Counted from the first letter of the stretch, positions 1-10,743 are shown. The stretch: DNA of 25,334 nt from Nemertoderma westbladi (GCA_032718475.1 JAUCBJ010007704.1:1-25334); one strand, 5' to 3'. Numbers and translations are program-made. Notes: a model not told the origin generated them from the letters alone.

Positions 1-960
1 GCAATATGCCTGATCCCTATTAAGGTACTTTGTACCGCCAATTCTGTAATTCAATAACGCAAAGCCGCGTTTACTGTACAGCAGCACGTAATATATTTGA
101 TACTTATTATACTAACTAAACTAACAAACCGCAAGGCCTACTTACCGAAATAAATTAACTTTCAGTTAAATACAATATACTTGTTTGCTCTGTAAAAATT
201 TTAATTAAAAACAATCCTGCCATTTAATATACCTAATTAGCATGGTTGCGTAAGCAGTATGAATTGGAATGAAATTGTGAAATAATTTATTTAAACTATT
301 ATGTACATTTAGATTAAATAATAATACAGTAAGTTGGCCTACAGAAATAAACATTGATATTCGGAACAGTAAAACAATTATTTATTTCATTCATTCAACT
401 AACCAGAGAGACTCGACTCATAGCTCCAGTGAATATTAACATCCCGAAGTTACTTTAGTAATAATATTAATGTCATTGAACCCGATACACACACATCTCC
501 AATCAGCCAGTTCAATGGAGAGTGAGTGAATGGATGGCTACCAGCAGCAGCAGCAGTCTGCCTCTTACAAGCGAGGCTGACTGAATACCTCAAGTGTTGC
601 TGGGAAACAAGCCAACTTGAGTTAACCAATAAATGAGCAGTATTTAATGAGAATACATTTTTTATGCCGGTTTAATTACTTTAGATCAATTAAAGACATG
701 ATTATTAAAGCAAATCACTTGAACTAATTAAAAACTATAATAGAATGGAGTATGCGGATTACATCTGTATATTTTTTAAGTATAATTATTGAAGTCTTAT
801 ACTGTAAAACAATTAATTTCCTTTAAAAGGCAGGTTGAAAATGGTGTTTTTACCGTAATCAACTTAATTAACTAATTAACTGCTATTATCTTAGCTTCTC
901 GAAGGCCACACGGAAATTCTACTTGGAAAATTTCTAAACTTTTGCCAAACAACATGTGTA
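1..960. other. AT-rich non-coding stretch
   Basis: No supportable gene is visible: all six frames are broken by frequent stops. The only ordered sequence is a short (CAG)5 run at 542-556 inside a slightly GC-richer patch (about 480-600). Intergenic or intronic DNA is the best description. Confidence 0.6.
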
Positions 961-1057
961 CCAAGTTTGGATAGATTTCATCAAAGATTGGCCGAGTTAT
1001 TAACGTTTAAAATTGAACACGACAGAACGACAGAACGACAGAACGACAGAACGACAG
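940..1057 (+). repeat. Retroelement-3'-end-like sequence ending in an AACGACAG octamer array
   Basis: A stretch of the form 'accaagtttggatagatttcatc...gccgagttatta' runs into four perfect copies of the octamer AACGACAG (1026-1057), preceded by a partial copy. The phrase resembles the 3' ends of interspersed repeats common in invertebrate introns (a 'caagtttg..' block followed by a short tandem tail). That family resemblance is inference; the octamer array is seen directly. Confidence 0.5.
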
Positions 1058-1570
1058 GTTGATTAATGGTACCACTACGCTAAGGCTCACTCACTTCGTG
1101 GCTCGCCCCACATTGAATACAGGCATGCCAGAATGAGTATTGTACAACATACCATACTGTGTACTATTTTACATGTGGAAAATTCCTCCATTACCGCCAA
1201 TTTTAAAATTAGCCAATCATCAATCTCAGATTAGATAATAGAAGTGACAGCAGCGTCTATCGCATAATGTTTATTTTATGTGACAAAATAACATTGTTCT
1301 GATATGTAACAAACCATGTTCTTAAAATGTTAGAACTAAACACTTATAAAACATTTTTGACTAATGTTTATGTTCTCACATTAAAATTACGTTTTTCTAA
1401 CATCAACAGTTATCATTTATTTAATGTCTGACAAAGACATTATAGAGTAATGTTAAAATAACATATATTGAACATCTAAATATTCTATCAAACAAGGGAA
1501 TGACATTTATCAACATTTATAACAAATTAATGATGTTTTTCTGACATTCCTCGAAAGTAAATTGTTTGCA

Positions 1571-1630
1571 GGGTAGCTGAATGGTTAGACTTCCAATCCG
1601 GAGGTCACCAGTTCGATCCCACCTGGACAT
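1571..1630 (+). repeat. tRNA-like SINE head (Pol III A and B boxes)
   Basis: The segment contains an A-box-like TAGCTGAATGG (1574-1584) and a B-box GTTCGATCC (1611-1619) at tRNA-like spacing, with 'GGTTAGAC' after the A box as in many tRNA genes. The acceptor ends do not pair convincingly and there is no clean cloverleaf, so this looks like a tRNA-derived SINE head or tRNA pseudogene rather than a working tRNA. The downstream boundary is not visible; the sequence to about 1740 may be the SINE body. Confidence 0.5.
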
Positions 1631-1802
1631 CATTGCCACATTGAAAGCCTATTCGCACATATAATATACAGTAAATGCAAAAAGTGACACTTTTAAACAG
1701 CCATGAATGCTGCTAGACTTGTAATCTAGTCTAAATTACAGAGGATACCGTAACCTATTTCCCCAAATAGAAGAATAACCTGGTTTGAAAGAGACGATGT
1801 AT

Positions 1803-2252
1803 TTAAGTCATATAGCAATATGCACATAAAGAAGTGTACTGACGCTGCAGCAATAAATAATGGAAATGGCAATGCAGAATTAGCATATTTATTTGCAGTA
1901 GTACAGTACATAGGCCTACATCGTATATGCATACAGATACTGGGAGTTTCTTCAAGTTTAATGAGGTCGAGACACTAAAACTAACTAATTTGTTCCCACC
2001 AATGAAGAGCTGGTGATGTGTCCATGAGAACTCTACGACTTCGAAATCTTCCACTGGATAAAAATTTCCTCGGCTGATCAACTCGTAATCGTTAACTATT
2101 GGACAAAGAATGGAGGTGACGAAACGCGTCGACCACTGTGTTTTCTCAAACCAATACGGCCATGGATTAGGAATTGCCACCTGGCTGCCATTATTCCAAG
2201 GAATACCATACAAGGAAAACCTCGATGTCTTTATAAATTTTAAATTTTTCAA
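1803..2252 (-). other. Unidentified ORF with a coding-like middle segment
   Basis: A 149-codon minus-strand ORF. Its N-terminal two thirds (roughly 1970-2225) are rich in W, P, Y and F in a pattern unlike random AT-rich translation (for example IPNPWPYWFEK and NFYPVEDFEVVEFSW), while the C-terminal third looks like ordinary noise. AG acceptor-like sites lie just upstream of the good part and a GT donor-like site (CATTG|GTGGGA) near its end, so it could be one internal exon or a decayed fragment. I do not recognise the family and no neighbouring exon supports it. Confidence 0.25.
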
Positions 2253-2259
2253 TTACAAT

Positions 2260-3190
2260 TCACATTTCTCTGCCTCTTTTATATAAATGTTATTGCTTGG
2301 AGTTTTCAGTTTTACAATTGTCATAATTTATAACTTTTAAAATATAAAGGTTAGTAATCCCCATAAATTTCATTATTGCCAAAAGTCTCATTTTTTATTT
2401 AAAAAAATTATGGTTGATCCTTGTTGATTCAAGGATCTATTCACATATATTACAGTATTATGTACATATGAAACCTTAATATACATTTAATAGGCTTATA
2501 GAAGTAGATTGCATAGAAGCATGAAATGTCATCTGTGTGAAAAATGCGTAGACATTCATAACCTGATATTTACTTCACTTCGATAGACGTTATTTTCTCT
2601 CTTTTCTAGTTTAAACCAAATTTAAATTCAAATTTAATAAAATTCCTGTTGGTTTTATCCTATCATATGAAAAAATGAAAGAAACTTATCAAAATTTAAA
2701 AGTAGGTTTGTTTGGTAGTTTGGGCCTGTTCTACAAATAATCATAACAAATATGAGATAGAGAGTGTCACAGCCATATGTATCACTTGGAAATCGATTCG
2801 AGTATCTAACAATAATGATTTTAGAGATAACCTTGTTATTTTGATCAAAGTATTTTAATTTAATTGCGCCGTGAGAGTGGTATATAACTAACCACTAACC
2901 AGTTAAAGAGTATTTAAAATTAATTAATTAATAAATAGTATATAAGGTAATAATAATAAAAAAGGGTTAAAAATAGGCCTTTGTTTAGCTGGTAGACTCG
3001 GCCCAATATGTCATCAACTTAGTATTTTGGTTGCATTTTGATTTTTATCGAAATGAGAATGAGATAAGGGTGCTTCCAGTGCTGGATATTAATAGTAAAC
3101 AGAACAACAAAAATTGATTTCATTACAATAATATACATTATGTATTTTTCATTTCATATTGAATATATGCACACTGAAGTCAAAATGTTC
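2260..3190. other. Non-coding stretch
   Basis: AT-rich sequence with no supportable gene, tandem array or inverted repeat. It serves only as spacer before the zinc-finger-like exon. Confidence 0.5.
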
Positions 3191-3193
3191 CAG

Positions 3194-3309
3194 AGGGAAT
3201 ATGCACAAAGTGCGGTGCCCAAGAACTATACTCCAGAGGAAACTGGTTTAGATACCATTTAAAAATGCACAATCGCTCCTTGTCTAGTCCATTTAAAGCA
3301 TTCCCGTAG
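3194..3309 (+). CDS. Candidate terminal exon encoding a single C2H2-like zinc finger
   Basis: After an acceptor-like 'tgttccag' the frame reads GICTKCGAQELYSRGNWFRY, then HLKMHN, and stops at TAG 3307-3309. The cysteine pair (C-x2-C), aromatic Y, hydrophobic F five residues later, and H-x3-H follow the C2H2 pattern (F-x5-L-x2-H-x3-H). The only deviation is two extra residues between the second Cys and the aromatic position. An AATAAA lies at 3423-3428, about 115 bases after the stop, as expected for a last exon. No upstream exon of the same gene was found in the window, so it may belong to a gene with a long intron or be a relic. C2H2 fingers usually bind DNA or RNA; nothing more specific can be said. 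Confidence 0.35.
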
Positions 3310-3422
3310 AAACGAAAACTCCGCTGGAACTCACATGTTAATCCATGGCAATGTGTGATACTTCTCGGGGCAGGAAATCTGTCCCACATAATGTAAATGA
3401 AGCTCAAATGTATTTTTTATTC

Positions 3423-3428
3423 AATAAA
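3423..3428 (+). terminator. AATAAA polyadenylation signal candidate
   Basis: Canonical hexamer downstream of the zinc-finger-like exon. The hexamer is common by chance in AT-rich DNA, so its meaning depends on that exon being real. Confidence 0.25.
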
Positions 3429-3816
3429 TTTAGTTGATTTCATATTAGTTTACAGGTTTGTGAAAAATATTTTTAATTTTGTCCCAATATTATATGATGA
3501 CTTAGGTAAATTATGCAGAAATCTACCCAGTACTTCTAGCATTCTATCTATAATTAATTCACTAGCTTACAATAAATCTAAATTGGATGAGACATCTCGC
3601 TGCAACTTCTTTATTCAAATATACAGATTTATGTATTAAACACATTATATACACACACACTGCACAAAAGGCCTTCATAATAGAACATTGGAAATACTGG
3701 ATAAAACATGATAATTAGCATGTGTGTTTGTCACATAACTGAAACTGACGTTTATCGTTTGACATTTTCCACCAGCGGAGCAGTATTTCATCACAATACA
3801 CCAGTAGTTTATTTCT

Positions 3817-3842
3817 GTACCAGGGTACCAGGGTACCAGGGA
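3817..3842. repeat. Short tandem repeat GTACCAGG x3
   Basis: Three adjacent copies of an 8-bp unit (GTACCAGG). No gene is supported in the flanking few hundred bases. Confidence 0.8.
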
Positions 3843-4399
3843 TACTTGGATTTTCCTGATATAGATGCTGCGAACTATCTTCTTTAGATTGCCTCGTGGG
3901 ACTTCGAAAGACACATAAACATCTGGTTACAGTATTATTTATATTTAAATTCAATAAGGGAGATTTGAAAATTAATCTTATTATAACACGAAACACATAA
4001 CTTCGCGATTATCGTAATCAGTTTGCTCTTTTATCATATAAATGTTAATCATAAAGATATAAAGTGTTTAGTGGTGTATAAACACATTTCCACATATGTG
4101 AATACAACAATGAACTAATGAACACATTATGTTTGCTGTATTATTTTGAATATTACTAAGGAGATAACACCAATTCGTGGTTAGATCAATATCATATTGA
4201 CTTATAAAAGCTCCATTTGGGCCAACCCTTGCAGTATGGCCTCTCGAGTCTGGTGACCCGAAAGAGAAATAAATTACAAGAGGACAACAGGGAGTGAGTC
4301 TCCGCAAAAGAATGTTATTGACTGGCCCCCATTTCTGTTTAAGCCAGGAATATCGCCAGGGCACAAGGTCGTTAACAAGCATATCCCTGTGGCGACAGC

Positions 4400-4613
4400 T
4401 GTGATTGGCTAGTAATTTAGCGGCGGGATTTTGGATAAAGATCCATATCATTGATAACAAAGATTTGAACGGCCAGTAAACCACCAATCCTTTGATTTGT
4501 ATCCTAATTGAAGAACATGTCGGTGTGCGCTGGATGGACCCCGCTAACCATCACGTCAGCTGCTCTGGATGGACCCCGTTAACCATCACGTCAGCACAAA
4601 ATCGCCTCGAAAA
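4400..4613 (+). promoter_or_regulatory. Promoter-like block: CCAAT box, E2F-like site, duplicated CRE-like motif
   Basis: A locally GC-richer block upstream of a well-placed ATG. It carries GATTGGCT (inverted CCAAT, 4403-4410), then GGCGGGA (E2F-type core, 4422-4428), then a 35-bp tandem duplication (4530-4595) with CACGTCAGC (CRE-like, TGACGTG on the other strand) in each copy. NF-Y, E2F and CREB/ATF sites together are typical of housekeeping or cell-cycle promoters in animals. The motifs are seen directly; promoter function is inferred. Confidence 0.4.
4530..4595 (+). repeat. 35-bp tandem duplication with CRE-like core
   Basis: Two copies of a unit starting CTGGATGGACCCCG, period 35, with a single C/T difference in the main block. 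Each ends in CACGTCAGC. It sits immediately before the candidate first exon. Confidence 0.85.
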
Positions 4614-4931
4614 ATGGCAGCGCTTTTGGAGGATGTGGTCAACTTGGAGGATGATTTCAGATCTTTGTCAGCTATGTCTTCTCGGTGGGATTGGAATGCA
4701 AGCCACAGTTCCACCACAACCATAAATTCATATACGATTAATAAGGCCAGTGAACCCTTTGTTACACGGCCCCTTTACTCCCCTTTTGCCTATACTTCTA
4801 CAATTATACATTTTTTCCCTAACAGGTTGAATTTATTGCAATAATGGTCCAAAGTGAGCTTCATCTCATCATATTTGAGCAACGATGCCTTTATGATACT
4901 TGGCAAAAATTGATGACAGCAAAAAGTCAAG
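4614..4931 (+). CDS. Candidate 5' end of a spliced gene (two exons), product unknown
   Basis: The ATG at 4614 has a strong Kozak context (AAAATGG) and opens MAALLEDVVNLEDDFRSLSA. A donor-like CTCG|GTGGGA lies after 4684. A polypyrimidine tract ends in TAACAG at 4825, and an open segment runs to a good donor CAAG|GTTAGT (exon end 4931). Splicing 4684 to the weaker acceptor before 4855 keeps frame and yields a segment reading ELHLIIFEQRCLYDTWQKLM. Using the stronger 4826 acceptor with the same donor gives an early stop, so the exact junction is uncertain. LI-x5-RCLYD faintly recalls the start of MADF domains, but this is too short to call. No downstream exons were recognised. Confidence 0.3.
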
Positions 4932-4939
4932 GTTAGTTT

Positions 4940-5475
4940 TGAGCAATTTAATGCTAATACGTACTAGTGTTTACAACTTTATAAACTTTAGAAAACTAAA
5001 TTGTTGTGAAGAAAAACTGTTGTGCAGTATCAACTTATTGTAGTTTTGTTTCGACTAGAAATAATGATTTTTGTTGTGAATTTGATTAATTTTGATGTTG
5101 TGAATTGTGAACTCAATTAATATTCTGTAGAAGCTCTTTGCATGGCCTGTCGATACATCGTAATAGGCCTATTGCATAGCCGTGAAATATAAAGTCAGGC
5201 GCCAGGAGGGGAATAATTTGTGTAAAATTTATGTGGAACGTGTTGTATGTACGGAAAGTTTCAGTAATGCCGTTATAGCTTTTAGTAACATACATCTTCA
5301 TGCACTGCACAAGTATACAATATACATACAAAACCGGTTATGAATTCACTATTAACAATGGGATATATTTAATATAATTAAACAAAGTGGGCCTATATTA
5401 ATTGTAACTCGGTATCATATGCTAGATAATAGGCCTACATACTACATAGGCTTGACAACACTTTTACATTAAAAT
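4940..5475. other. Non-coding stretch
   Basis: AT-rich, with no supportable gene. It contains two TAGGCCTA palindromes (5164-5171, 5430-5437). Confidence 0.5.
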
Positions 5476-5481
5476 ATTACT

Positions 5482-5499
5482 TTATTATTATTATTATTA
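5482..5499 (-). repeat. (TTA)6 tract, possible 3' tail of the decayed LINE
   Basis: Read on the minus strand this is (TAA)n, the sort of short tandem tail that ends CR1/L2-type LINEs. It lies 3' of the decayed LINE coding sequence at 5936-6190. The link between them is inference. Confidence 0.4.
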
Positions 5500-5935
5500 G
5501 CGCTCTTTAATGGTAAAAAATACAACAATTTATACAAACAAATAAAACACGTTAGAGGGAGACCACCACTAGGCACCAGGCACTTACAGTGTAGGTTTAA
5601 AGTTCACTATACATACAGTAGATTTATGAGTATACATACAGTAGGATGTCGAATTTCGGACGATACAATGAAAACACATGTAAAAACAGCAATAACAATT
5701 TTGAAGAAAAACGGATTTATAAAAATTTTCAGAAATAAAATCATTTCAGCTACACTCACGGACGGTAAGAAATTGGGTATAAGTAAAACTAAAATTTGGA
5801 CCATGGATGATATGAACAATAATTAAATTATATCAGATAAAGTAATAATATCAGATATCAAAGTTACAGAAAGGCATAAAATCGAAATCAAGTAGCAAAT
5901 GAGAAAATATTGAAATTGATTTTGCACCAACAGTT

Positions 5936-6190
5936 TCAGACGGCAAGGAGTTCCAGAGCGGCACAACACGATTTGAAAAATAATGTTTTTATCTGCAGCC
6001 GACAGCGAGGTACAAAAAGCTTTTGGTTGTGGCCTCTCAGACCTGAACGAGGCGGCTCAGAAAAGTACTGGGCGCTCTCAAGATCTACCAGTCCGTGTTT
6101 TATACGGTAGACCATCTTTAAATCGAAAACATGTCTACGTACCTCTAGCGGCTGCAAATTCAAAAAATGTAAGCGATCAATATAAGTAGC
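5936..6190 (-). pseudogene. Decayed LINE fragment: C-terminal end of a non-LTR retrotransposon ORF2
   Basis: The minus strand encodes LNLQPLEVRRHVFDLKMVYR, then a conserved-looking RGHNQKLF block. These correspond to the segment after the RT domain in CR1/Jockey-type elements (L..L..RR...DL...YKI..G and TRGH..KL). About 80 codons in, the frame breaks. In another frame the expected ending RVVPLWNSLPSE follows (WNSLP at 5941-5955), so at least one frameshift lies near 5968. No RT core is present, so this is a dead 3' fragment. It differs in sequence from the large LINE at 14.8-17.1 kb and is a separate insertion. Confidence 0.7.
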
Positions 6191-6399
6191 GGGGGACAGA
6201 TTGCACCTAAGAAAGAGTCGCCTACTTACCTGAACCCAGATTCCTTTCCATAAATCTTAAAAGACTAAATTTAATGGATCCCTAAGTGTATGATGGGAGT
6301 ATATTTCGAGAGATGCCGCACCAAAGTGATAAAGATGAACCCTTCATGTGAAAATATTAAATATAAATTAGTTTATGACTATGTTATACAGTATATTAT

Positions 6400-6415
6400 C
6401 TATATATATATATAT
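6400..6415. repeat. (TA)n microsatellite
   Basis: Eight TA units. The flanking 6190-6980 region shows no supportable gene. Confidence 0.8.
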
Positions 6416-6990
6416 TGCTATTTATATTTTTTGCCTGAGAAGAATACTCCTAACTAGGAAGACCTGTGTATATCGATCCGCAATTATTGTCATCTATAAC
6501 ATTTCATTTTAGAGAGAAAAAAGTGACATCGTTAATTACTGGAATAATTTTAGCCATCGCAATTCCACGCCGCAATCCTACTGTGCAGATTACAACTTCT
6601 CTATACAAACATATATATATTATTTACAATTTACGTTTTAAGAACAAAGCCTGTATATCATGTTCTATAGTAATAATAAATATTTGCAGTCATAACATTA
6701 ATTAAATCCATATATTAATTATATAGATCCTTGCAGAGTTAATAAATCCATGTTGTCACAGACCGACCATTGTTCCATTCTATTTACTTTTGTGTGTAGT
6801 TGAAGGAATATAGTTTACTCAGGTTTTTTTTTTCATTTCCTTAAAATTCGAAATAAATCTGTGAACACTTTATTATATCATGAAAGGTCTTTTGAAATAT
6901 TTTGAACAAAATAGCCAGTTATTGACATAGAAATAAAATATTATTTTAAGAACTGTATAGCCCTTGACAAGAACCAACAATTATCTCAAT

Positions 6991-7200
6991 TTATAAGCAT
7001 TCAGTTGGGTTTGAAGCTGTCATCTTTAGGTAATCCTCACGGGCAATAGATTTTATGACATTCCTGGGTTGGGCCTGACCGAACAGCAACCTAATTTCTT
7101 TCCTGTAATTTCCACCGTAATCGCAGAAACGTAGGGAGAGTGGTGCGATAAGCGGGTTAAGTAGGAACCGGGCGCTCATTGCCACGATAAGCCATCATAT
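6991..7200 (-). pseudogene. Possible class A GPCR TM7/helix-8 fragment
   Basis: A minus-strand ORF of about 68 codons begins right after a TGA and reads WLIVAMSARFLLNPLIA, then a turn and YRKEIRLLF, followed by a short hydrophilic tail. An NP-x-I motif in a hydrophobic helix followed by a basic amphipathic helix is the signature of rhodopsin-like GPCR transmembrane segment 7 plus helix 8. The usual tyrosine of NPxxY is replaced (NPLIAP), and the in-frame stop just upstream leaves no room for an acceptor. A decayed fragment is therefore more likely than a working exon. Chance resemblance is possible because the motif is short. Confidence 0.25.
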
Positions 7201-7259
7201 TCACTGCCCGAATTCATCATCACGGACGATGTTCCTCAATCCTAAGACTTTATCTAATT

Positions 7260-8700
7260 TTGAACGGAATTAATGCCCACAAGTTTCACTGTTGTTGTTA
7301 CTAAGGGAAAATTTATGGAATTTTTAACATTCAGTTTAACATTCCCGTTTCGCGATTTGAATTTATTAAAATTTTCACATGAATGCCTCAGGAAAACACA
7401 ATGACACATTACAAGGGACATACAACTAAGGTTACTGGTTATTTCAAGCAGGAATTAGAATACCAAGTAGCTATCACATTACACATTGGGATAATCCTGT
7501 GTAAGCCCCCTCAATGATGAGAATTTGCTTCTTCGCATCGAGTTGCAGCTACTATATTTTGATTAAATGCTCCGAGGATATTGCAGTCCCCTCCATCATA
7601 CTATTTAAGTAAATACAAATACACTTGTTCCAGTGACACCCCAGAAAGCTGTTGTTCGGTTCAAGTAAAGCTAATTTATTAGAAATGTTACTGTTTGGGT
7701 GAATTTCGAGATTGGATTTAACTGTTTTGGGCTTTTAAGCAGTAGCTAATGACAACCGAGTTGACATGTAGTCTCAGTCACCCACTACAAAACATTAAGA
7801 GTAGGATGCATAATTTGGAATGTAGTACATCGCGAAAGTTTCTATCATTGTTGTGTATTTAATTTCGAAACTGTAATCAATGGGGTGAAAGGAAATTGTA
7901 AAAATGAAAGTGTGAAGTGAAAGAATTTATCCTTTCTCTCAAAGTATAAATCTTTATCGCATAGGAAACTCTCTATGAATTTAAGCAAATCTCGTCACTG
8001 AACCAACGAACTGGTTTCTTTAAGTGTTTTTTAAAACAATTCTTTACTTTTTCAACAAAAGTCAAACTTCTTTCAGGAACAGGTTATCCTTAATCCTTAA
8101 TCTCAAGTTATTAATTATTAAGTATATCTACTCGAATGGAACAGCTTTTTATCACGACTACTGTAATGTCGTATGGAATTAGTTATATCTGATGGAATAA
8201 GTAATCCACACGGGTTCATTTTATTGAGGCGATACTGTATTTGCAGTATTATGTATTAGTTTTTTGATGGAAGAAGTTGATCGCACACCTGTCTGTTGTC
8301 CTAGTAGTAATGCATGTGCCTGTAGTAACTAAACTTTCAATCAGGACTTCAATACGCAGCACGCTCCGGTCCTACACGGTTTCTGCCTTAATTCTCTGAA
8401 ATTAACAAATCAACCGATACATGACTACAGACTATCACTTTAGAGAAACAGACGATACTTATACTGTAAATTAATATATTAGGTTCCCAGTATCGTCAAT
8501 ATTCATTGTTGACAGACTGACGTCACAGATTGTTGTAATTCACGATGCACTTTCTCAAAGCTGGATAAAACCCTCGACAAGAATAAGATAATTCATAGCA
8601 ATCAGTATTCAACTTCATACATTTTCATTCCACTGTCTTACTCTGACAAATCATATAATAAGAGTTGATGAAACCCATGACTGTAGGCATTTCATCGGGA
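7260..8700. other. Non-coding stretch, no gene seen
   Basis: About 1.4 kb with no ORF of note, no tandem array and no recognisable repeat. Presumably intergenic or intronic. Confidence 0.5.
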
Positions 8701-8732
8701 TCACAGCATACCTAGCCTTCTACGGGGTGGGA

Positions 8733-8751
8733 GGGGGGGGGGGGGGGGGGG
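8733..8751. repeat. Poly-G tract (19 G)
   Basis: Uninterrupted G run adjoining the CpG-rich block. It is the only such tract in the window before 18.4 kb. Confidence 0.95.
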
Positions 8752-8778
8752 AGTTTGCCAATGAGAGGGGCCACTTAC

Positions 8779-9085
8779 CGGTAAGGCTAATTCCTTTATC
8801 TTCCGCAATCTCAGTCACGTATACGGACTGAGTGGTACCCGCGAGCGGGGAATAACGCAGCGGGGTACAGCTATCAGGCAACTGACATATCGGCGCGTTA
8901 TCTAGTGCACTTGCCGAGGCCCAACGTCCCATCTCAATTAAGGCTAATTTGATTCCAGCCCTCATCAGCGAGGCACTCTCTTGAGGTAGCCGCTCAGATT
9001 GAGCAACCAGTATAAAGGTTGCCGTTACCCTAACCCCTATGGAATATACTGGGCTGTTAACAAGCCGACGGCTAATTGGCCACAT
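8779..9085 (-). CDS. CpG-rich ORF ending in a consensus splice donor; unknown product
   Basis: The block is markedly richer in GC and CpG than its surroundings. On the minus strand it is open for over 100 codons (for example VTATFILVAQSERLPQESAS and a later YVTEIAEDKGISLT) and ends at ACCG|GTAAGTGG, a near-perfect donor with the last exon base at 8779. Beyond the donor the frame runs into the poly-C of the adjacent tract, as expected for intron sequence. Acceptor-like AGs lie near the start (after TTGTTAACAG). It could be an internal or first exon, a CpG island with a fortuitous ORF, or a transposon remnant. I do not recognise the protein. Confidence 0.3.
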
Positions 9086-9089
9086 TAAT

Positions 9090-10010
9090 GAGTTTTACTG
9101 CTCAATGCTCACCCATTCAATTATATTATTATTGGTTATAAAATTGTTCTATAAACTTGTTCGTAAGTTGCTTTCGTATAAACAAATATGTGAAGCGTAA
9201 CTAATGTTGATCCTTAACGAATTTGCAAAAATTTTCTCTTTCCATAATCATGAACTTTGTTATTCATAGCCGTGTCTCGGTTCTTGGATCTCGATTCGAA
9301 TTGTTTAACCATCAAGAAAATGTTTTAATTTACTGTTTTGACACTTTAATATATTTTAAATATTATATTACATATTAGTTATAATAATAATAATAATATA
9401 TATTATTATTATTTTGTGGTATACCACTATTTTTCCTACTTATCCTTTTGAAATTTAAATTTATTGTGATCCATCGAGGCCAATATACAGGAGCCTCCGG
9501 AGCCCTGACAACATCATGTCGCTTTGTTTCACTATCCATTTATATCAATTCGAAAGTTTTTGTTTCGGAATGAATGCTATAAAGAGATTAGCCAGTGTGC
9601 ATCTTTAAATGGTAATATTATCACACAACCAGTTCTGGGAGGACAGCACTGGAAACAGATCATACTTCATAGATAATCCCCGGCCTAATATGCCGTATAA
9701 TATGCCAGTGTGAAGAATTCAAATTTTCACTTTTTGTTCTAAAATCCAAAATCCAAAATCTATTTTTATTCATCATAAATTTGTAACTCCTCCCTCAGTG
9801 TGTTATTTATCTAAAATCCATTATTGTGACCGAATCTAACATAAATAATTCATAAATAATATTTTAGCTCAGACCGTTGACAATATTTGGGTAAATTACA
9901 TTCAATGATAGCGCCCACCTCAGCCATTGCAGTTCATCAATTCCGCATTGTCCTAGGCAATTACCATAGGTAGTTTTTTTATTAATTATTTATAAAGGTA
10001 TGGAAATGCT
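9090..10010. other. Non-coding stretch with an AT palindrome
   Basis: No gene is visible. At about 9381-9413 an (AAT)n run meets an (ATT)n run, forming a self-complementary AT palindrome. The rest is unremarkable AT-rich DNA. Confidence 0.5.
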
Positions 10011-10015
10011 GGAGC

Positions 10016-10040
10016 ACATACATACATACATACATACATA
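10016..10040. repeat. (CATA)n microsatellite
   Basis: Six tandem CATA/ACAT units, directly followed by TAGGCCTA. Confidence 0.9.
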
Positions 10041-10290
10041 CTAGGCCTACATGTCATCATTGTTGAAGAAAATGTATAAATAATTTACTCATCCACATTA
10101 ATTACCTCAACCGTATGAAGAGTCAATACTAAAATCAATTTATAAACTTAAAGATATTTGTAATCTCAGACACAAAGTAGAGAATCAACACATATCTTTA
10201 TTTTAACTTTAACTTATACATTTAAATTTTAATGACCAACTATATATACCTACCCTGCTGAGTGCCTATAGTGACATTATTGAAGAAAAA

Positions 10291-10369
10291 ATTTTGAAGA
10301 AAAAAATACTAACTCATGTATTAGCTAACACATGAGTACATGTTAGAAAAATATATTTTTCTTCAAAAT
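10291..10369. repeat. Nested inverted repeat (hairpin)
   Basis: Perfect 14-bp arms ATTTTGAAGAAAAA (10291-10304) and its reverse complement (10356-10369) enclose a second pair, ACTCATGT (10312-10319) with ACATGAGT (10330-10337). This could be a tiny MITE-like element or a stem-loop; no coding sequence is involved. Confidence 0.7.
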
Positions 10370-10717
10370 CATGTCTCTTTAGGAGCTTCGCACTACCCTT
10401 TATTTTTAACCTATTTACAAACATTTTAACAAGGTCATCCTGGTTTTGAGTTATAAGATGGTCATAATAGTGACTCTAACTTATAGTCAACTTAGTATAT
10501 CCTATCGTGTTGCATATTCATACAGTGCAAATATTATGAACGGATCTGCATACTGCACTGCATTCTGCATTCATACTGCACTGCATTCATAGTGTGTAGA
10601 GAAATGTGATGTGGAATATGCATATCGTTACCTGTTCCGTCTCCCTTTGGGAATCTCTCTCTACATTTCCTGGCTTGGCCTCCTGAGAATGCCTTCAGTT
10701 GCGGGGCGAAACCTACC

Positions 10718-10743
10718 GATCAGCTGGCTGCCGTCAGCTGATC
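10718..10743. repeat. Perfect 9-bp inverted repeat with paired E-boxes
   Basis: GATCAGCTG and CAGCTGATC are separated by 8 bases, so two CAGCTG E-box hexamers lie in a dyad. It may be a regulatory site or chance; no adjacent gene was identified. Confidence 0.6.

Noticed and set aside
1020-1057. CRISPR-like array
   Set aside because: The 8-bp units are contiguous without spacers, so it is a simple tandem repeat in a eukaryotic genome.
1571-1630. Functional tRNA gene
   Set aside because: A and B boxes are present but acceptor and T-stem pairing are poor; a SINE head or tRNA pseudogene fits better.
5626-5826. 66-codon plus-strand ORF with a protein-like lysine-rich sequence
   Set aside because: It has no recognisable motif, lies in the probable 3' region of a decayed LINE, and its composition is what AT-rich DNA gives by chance.
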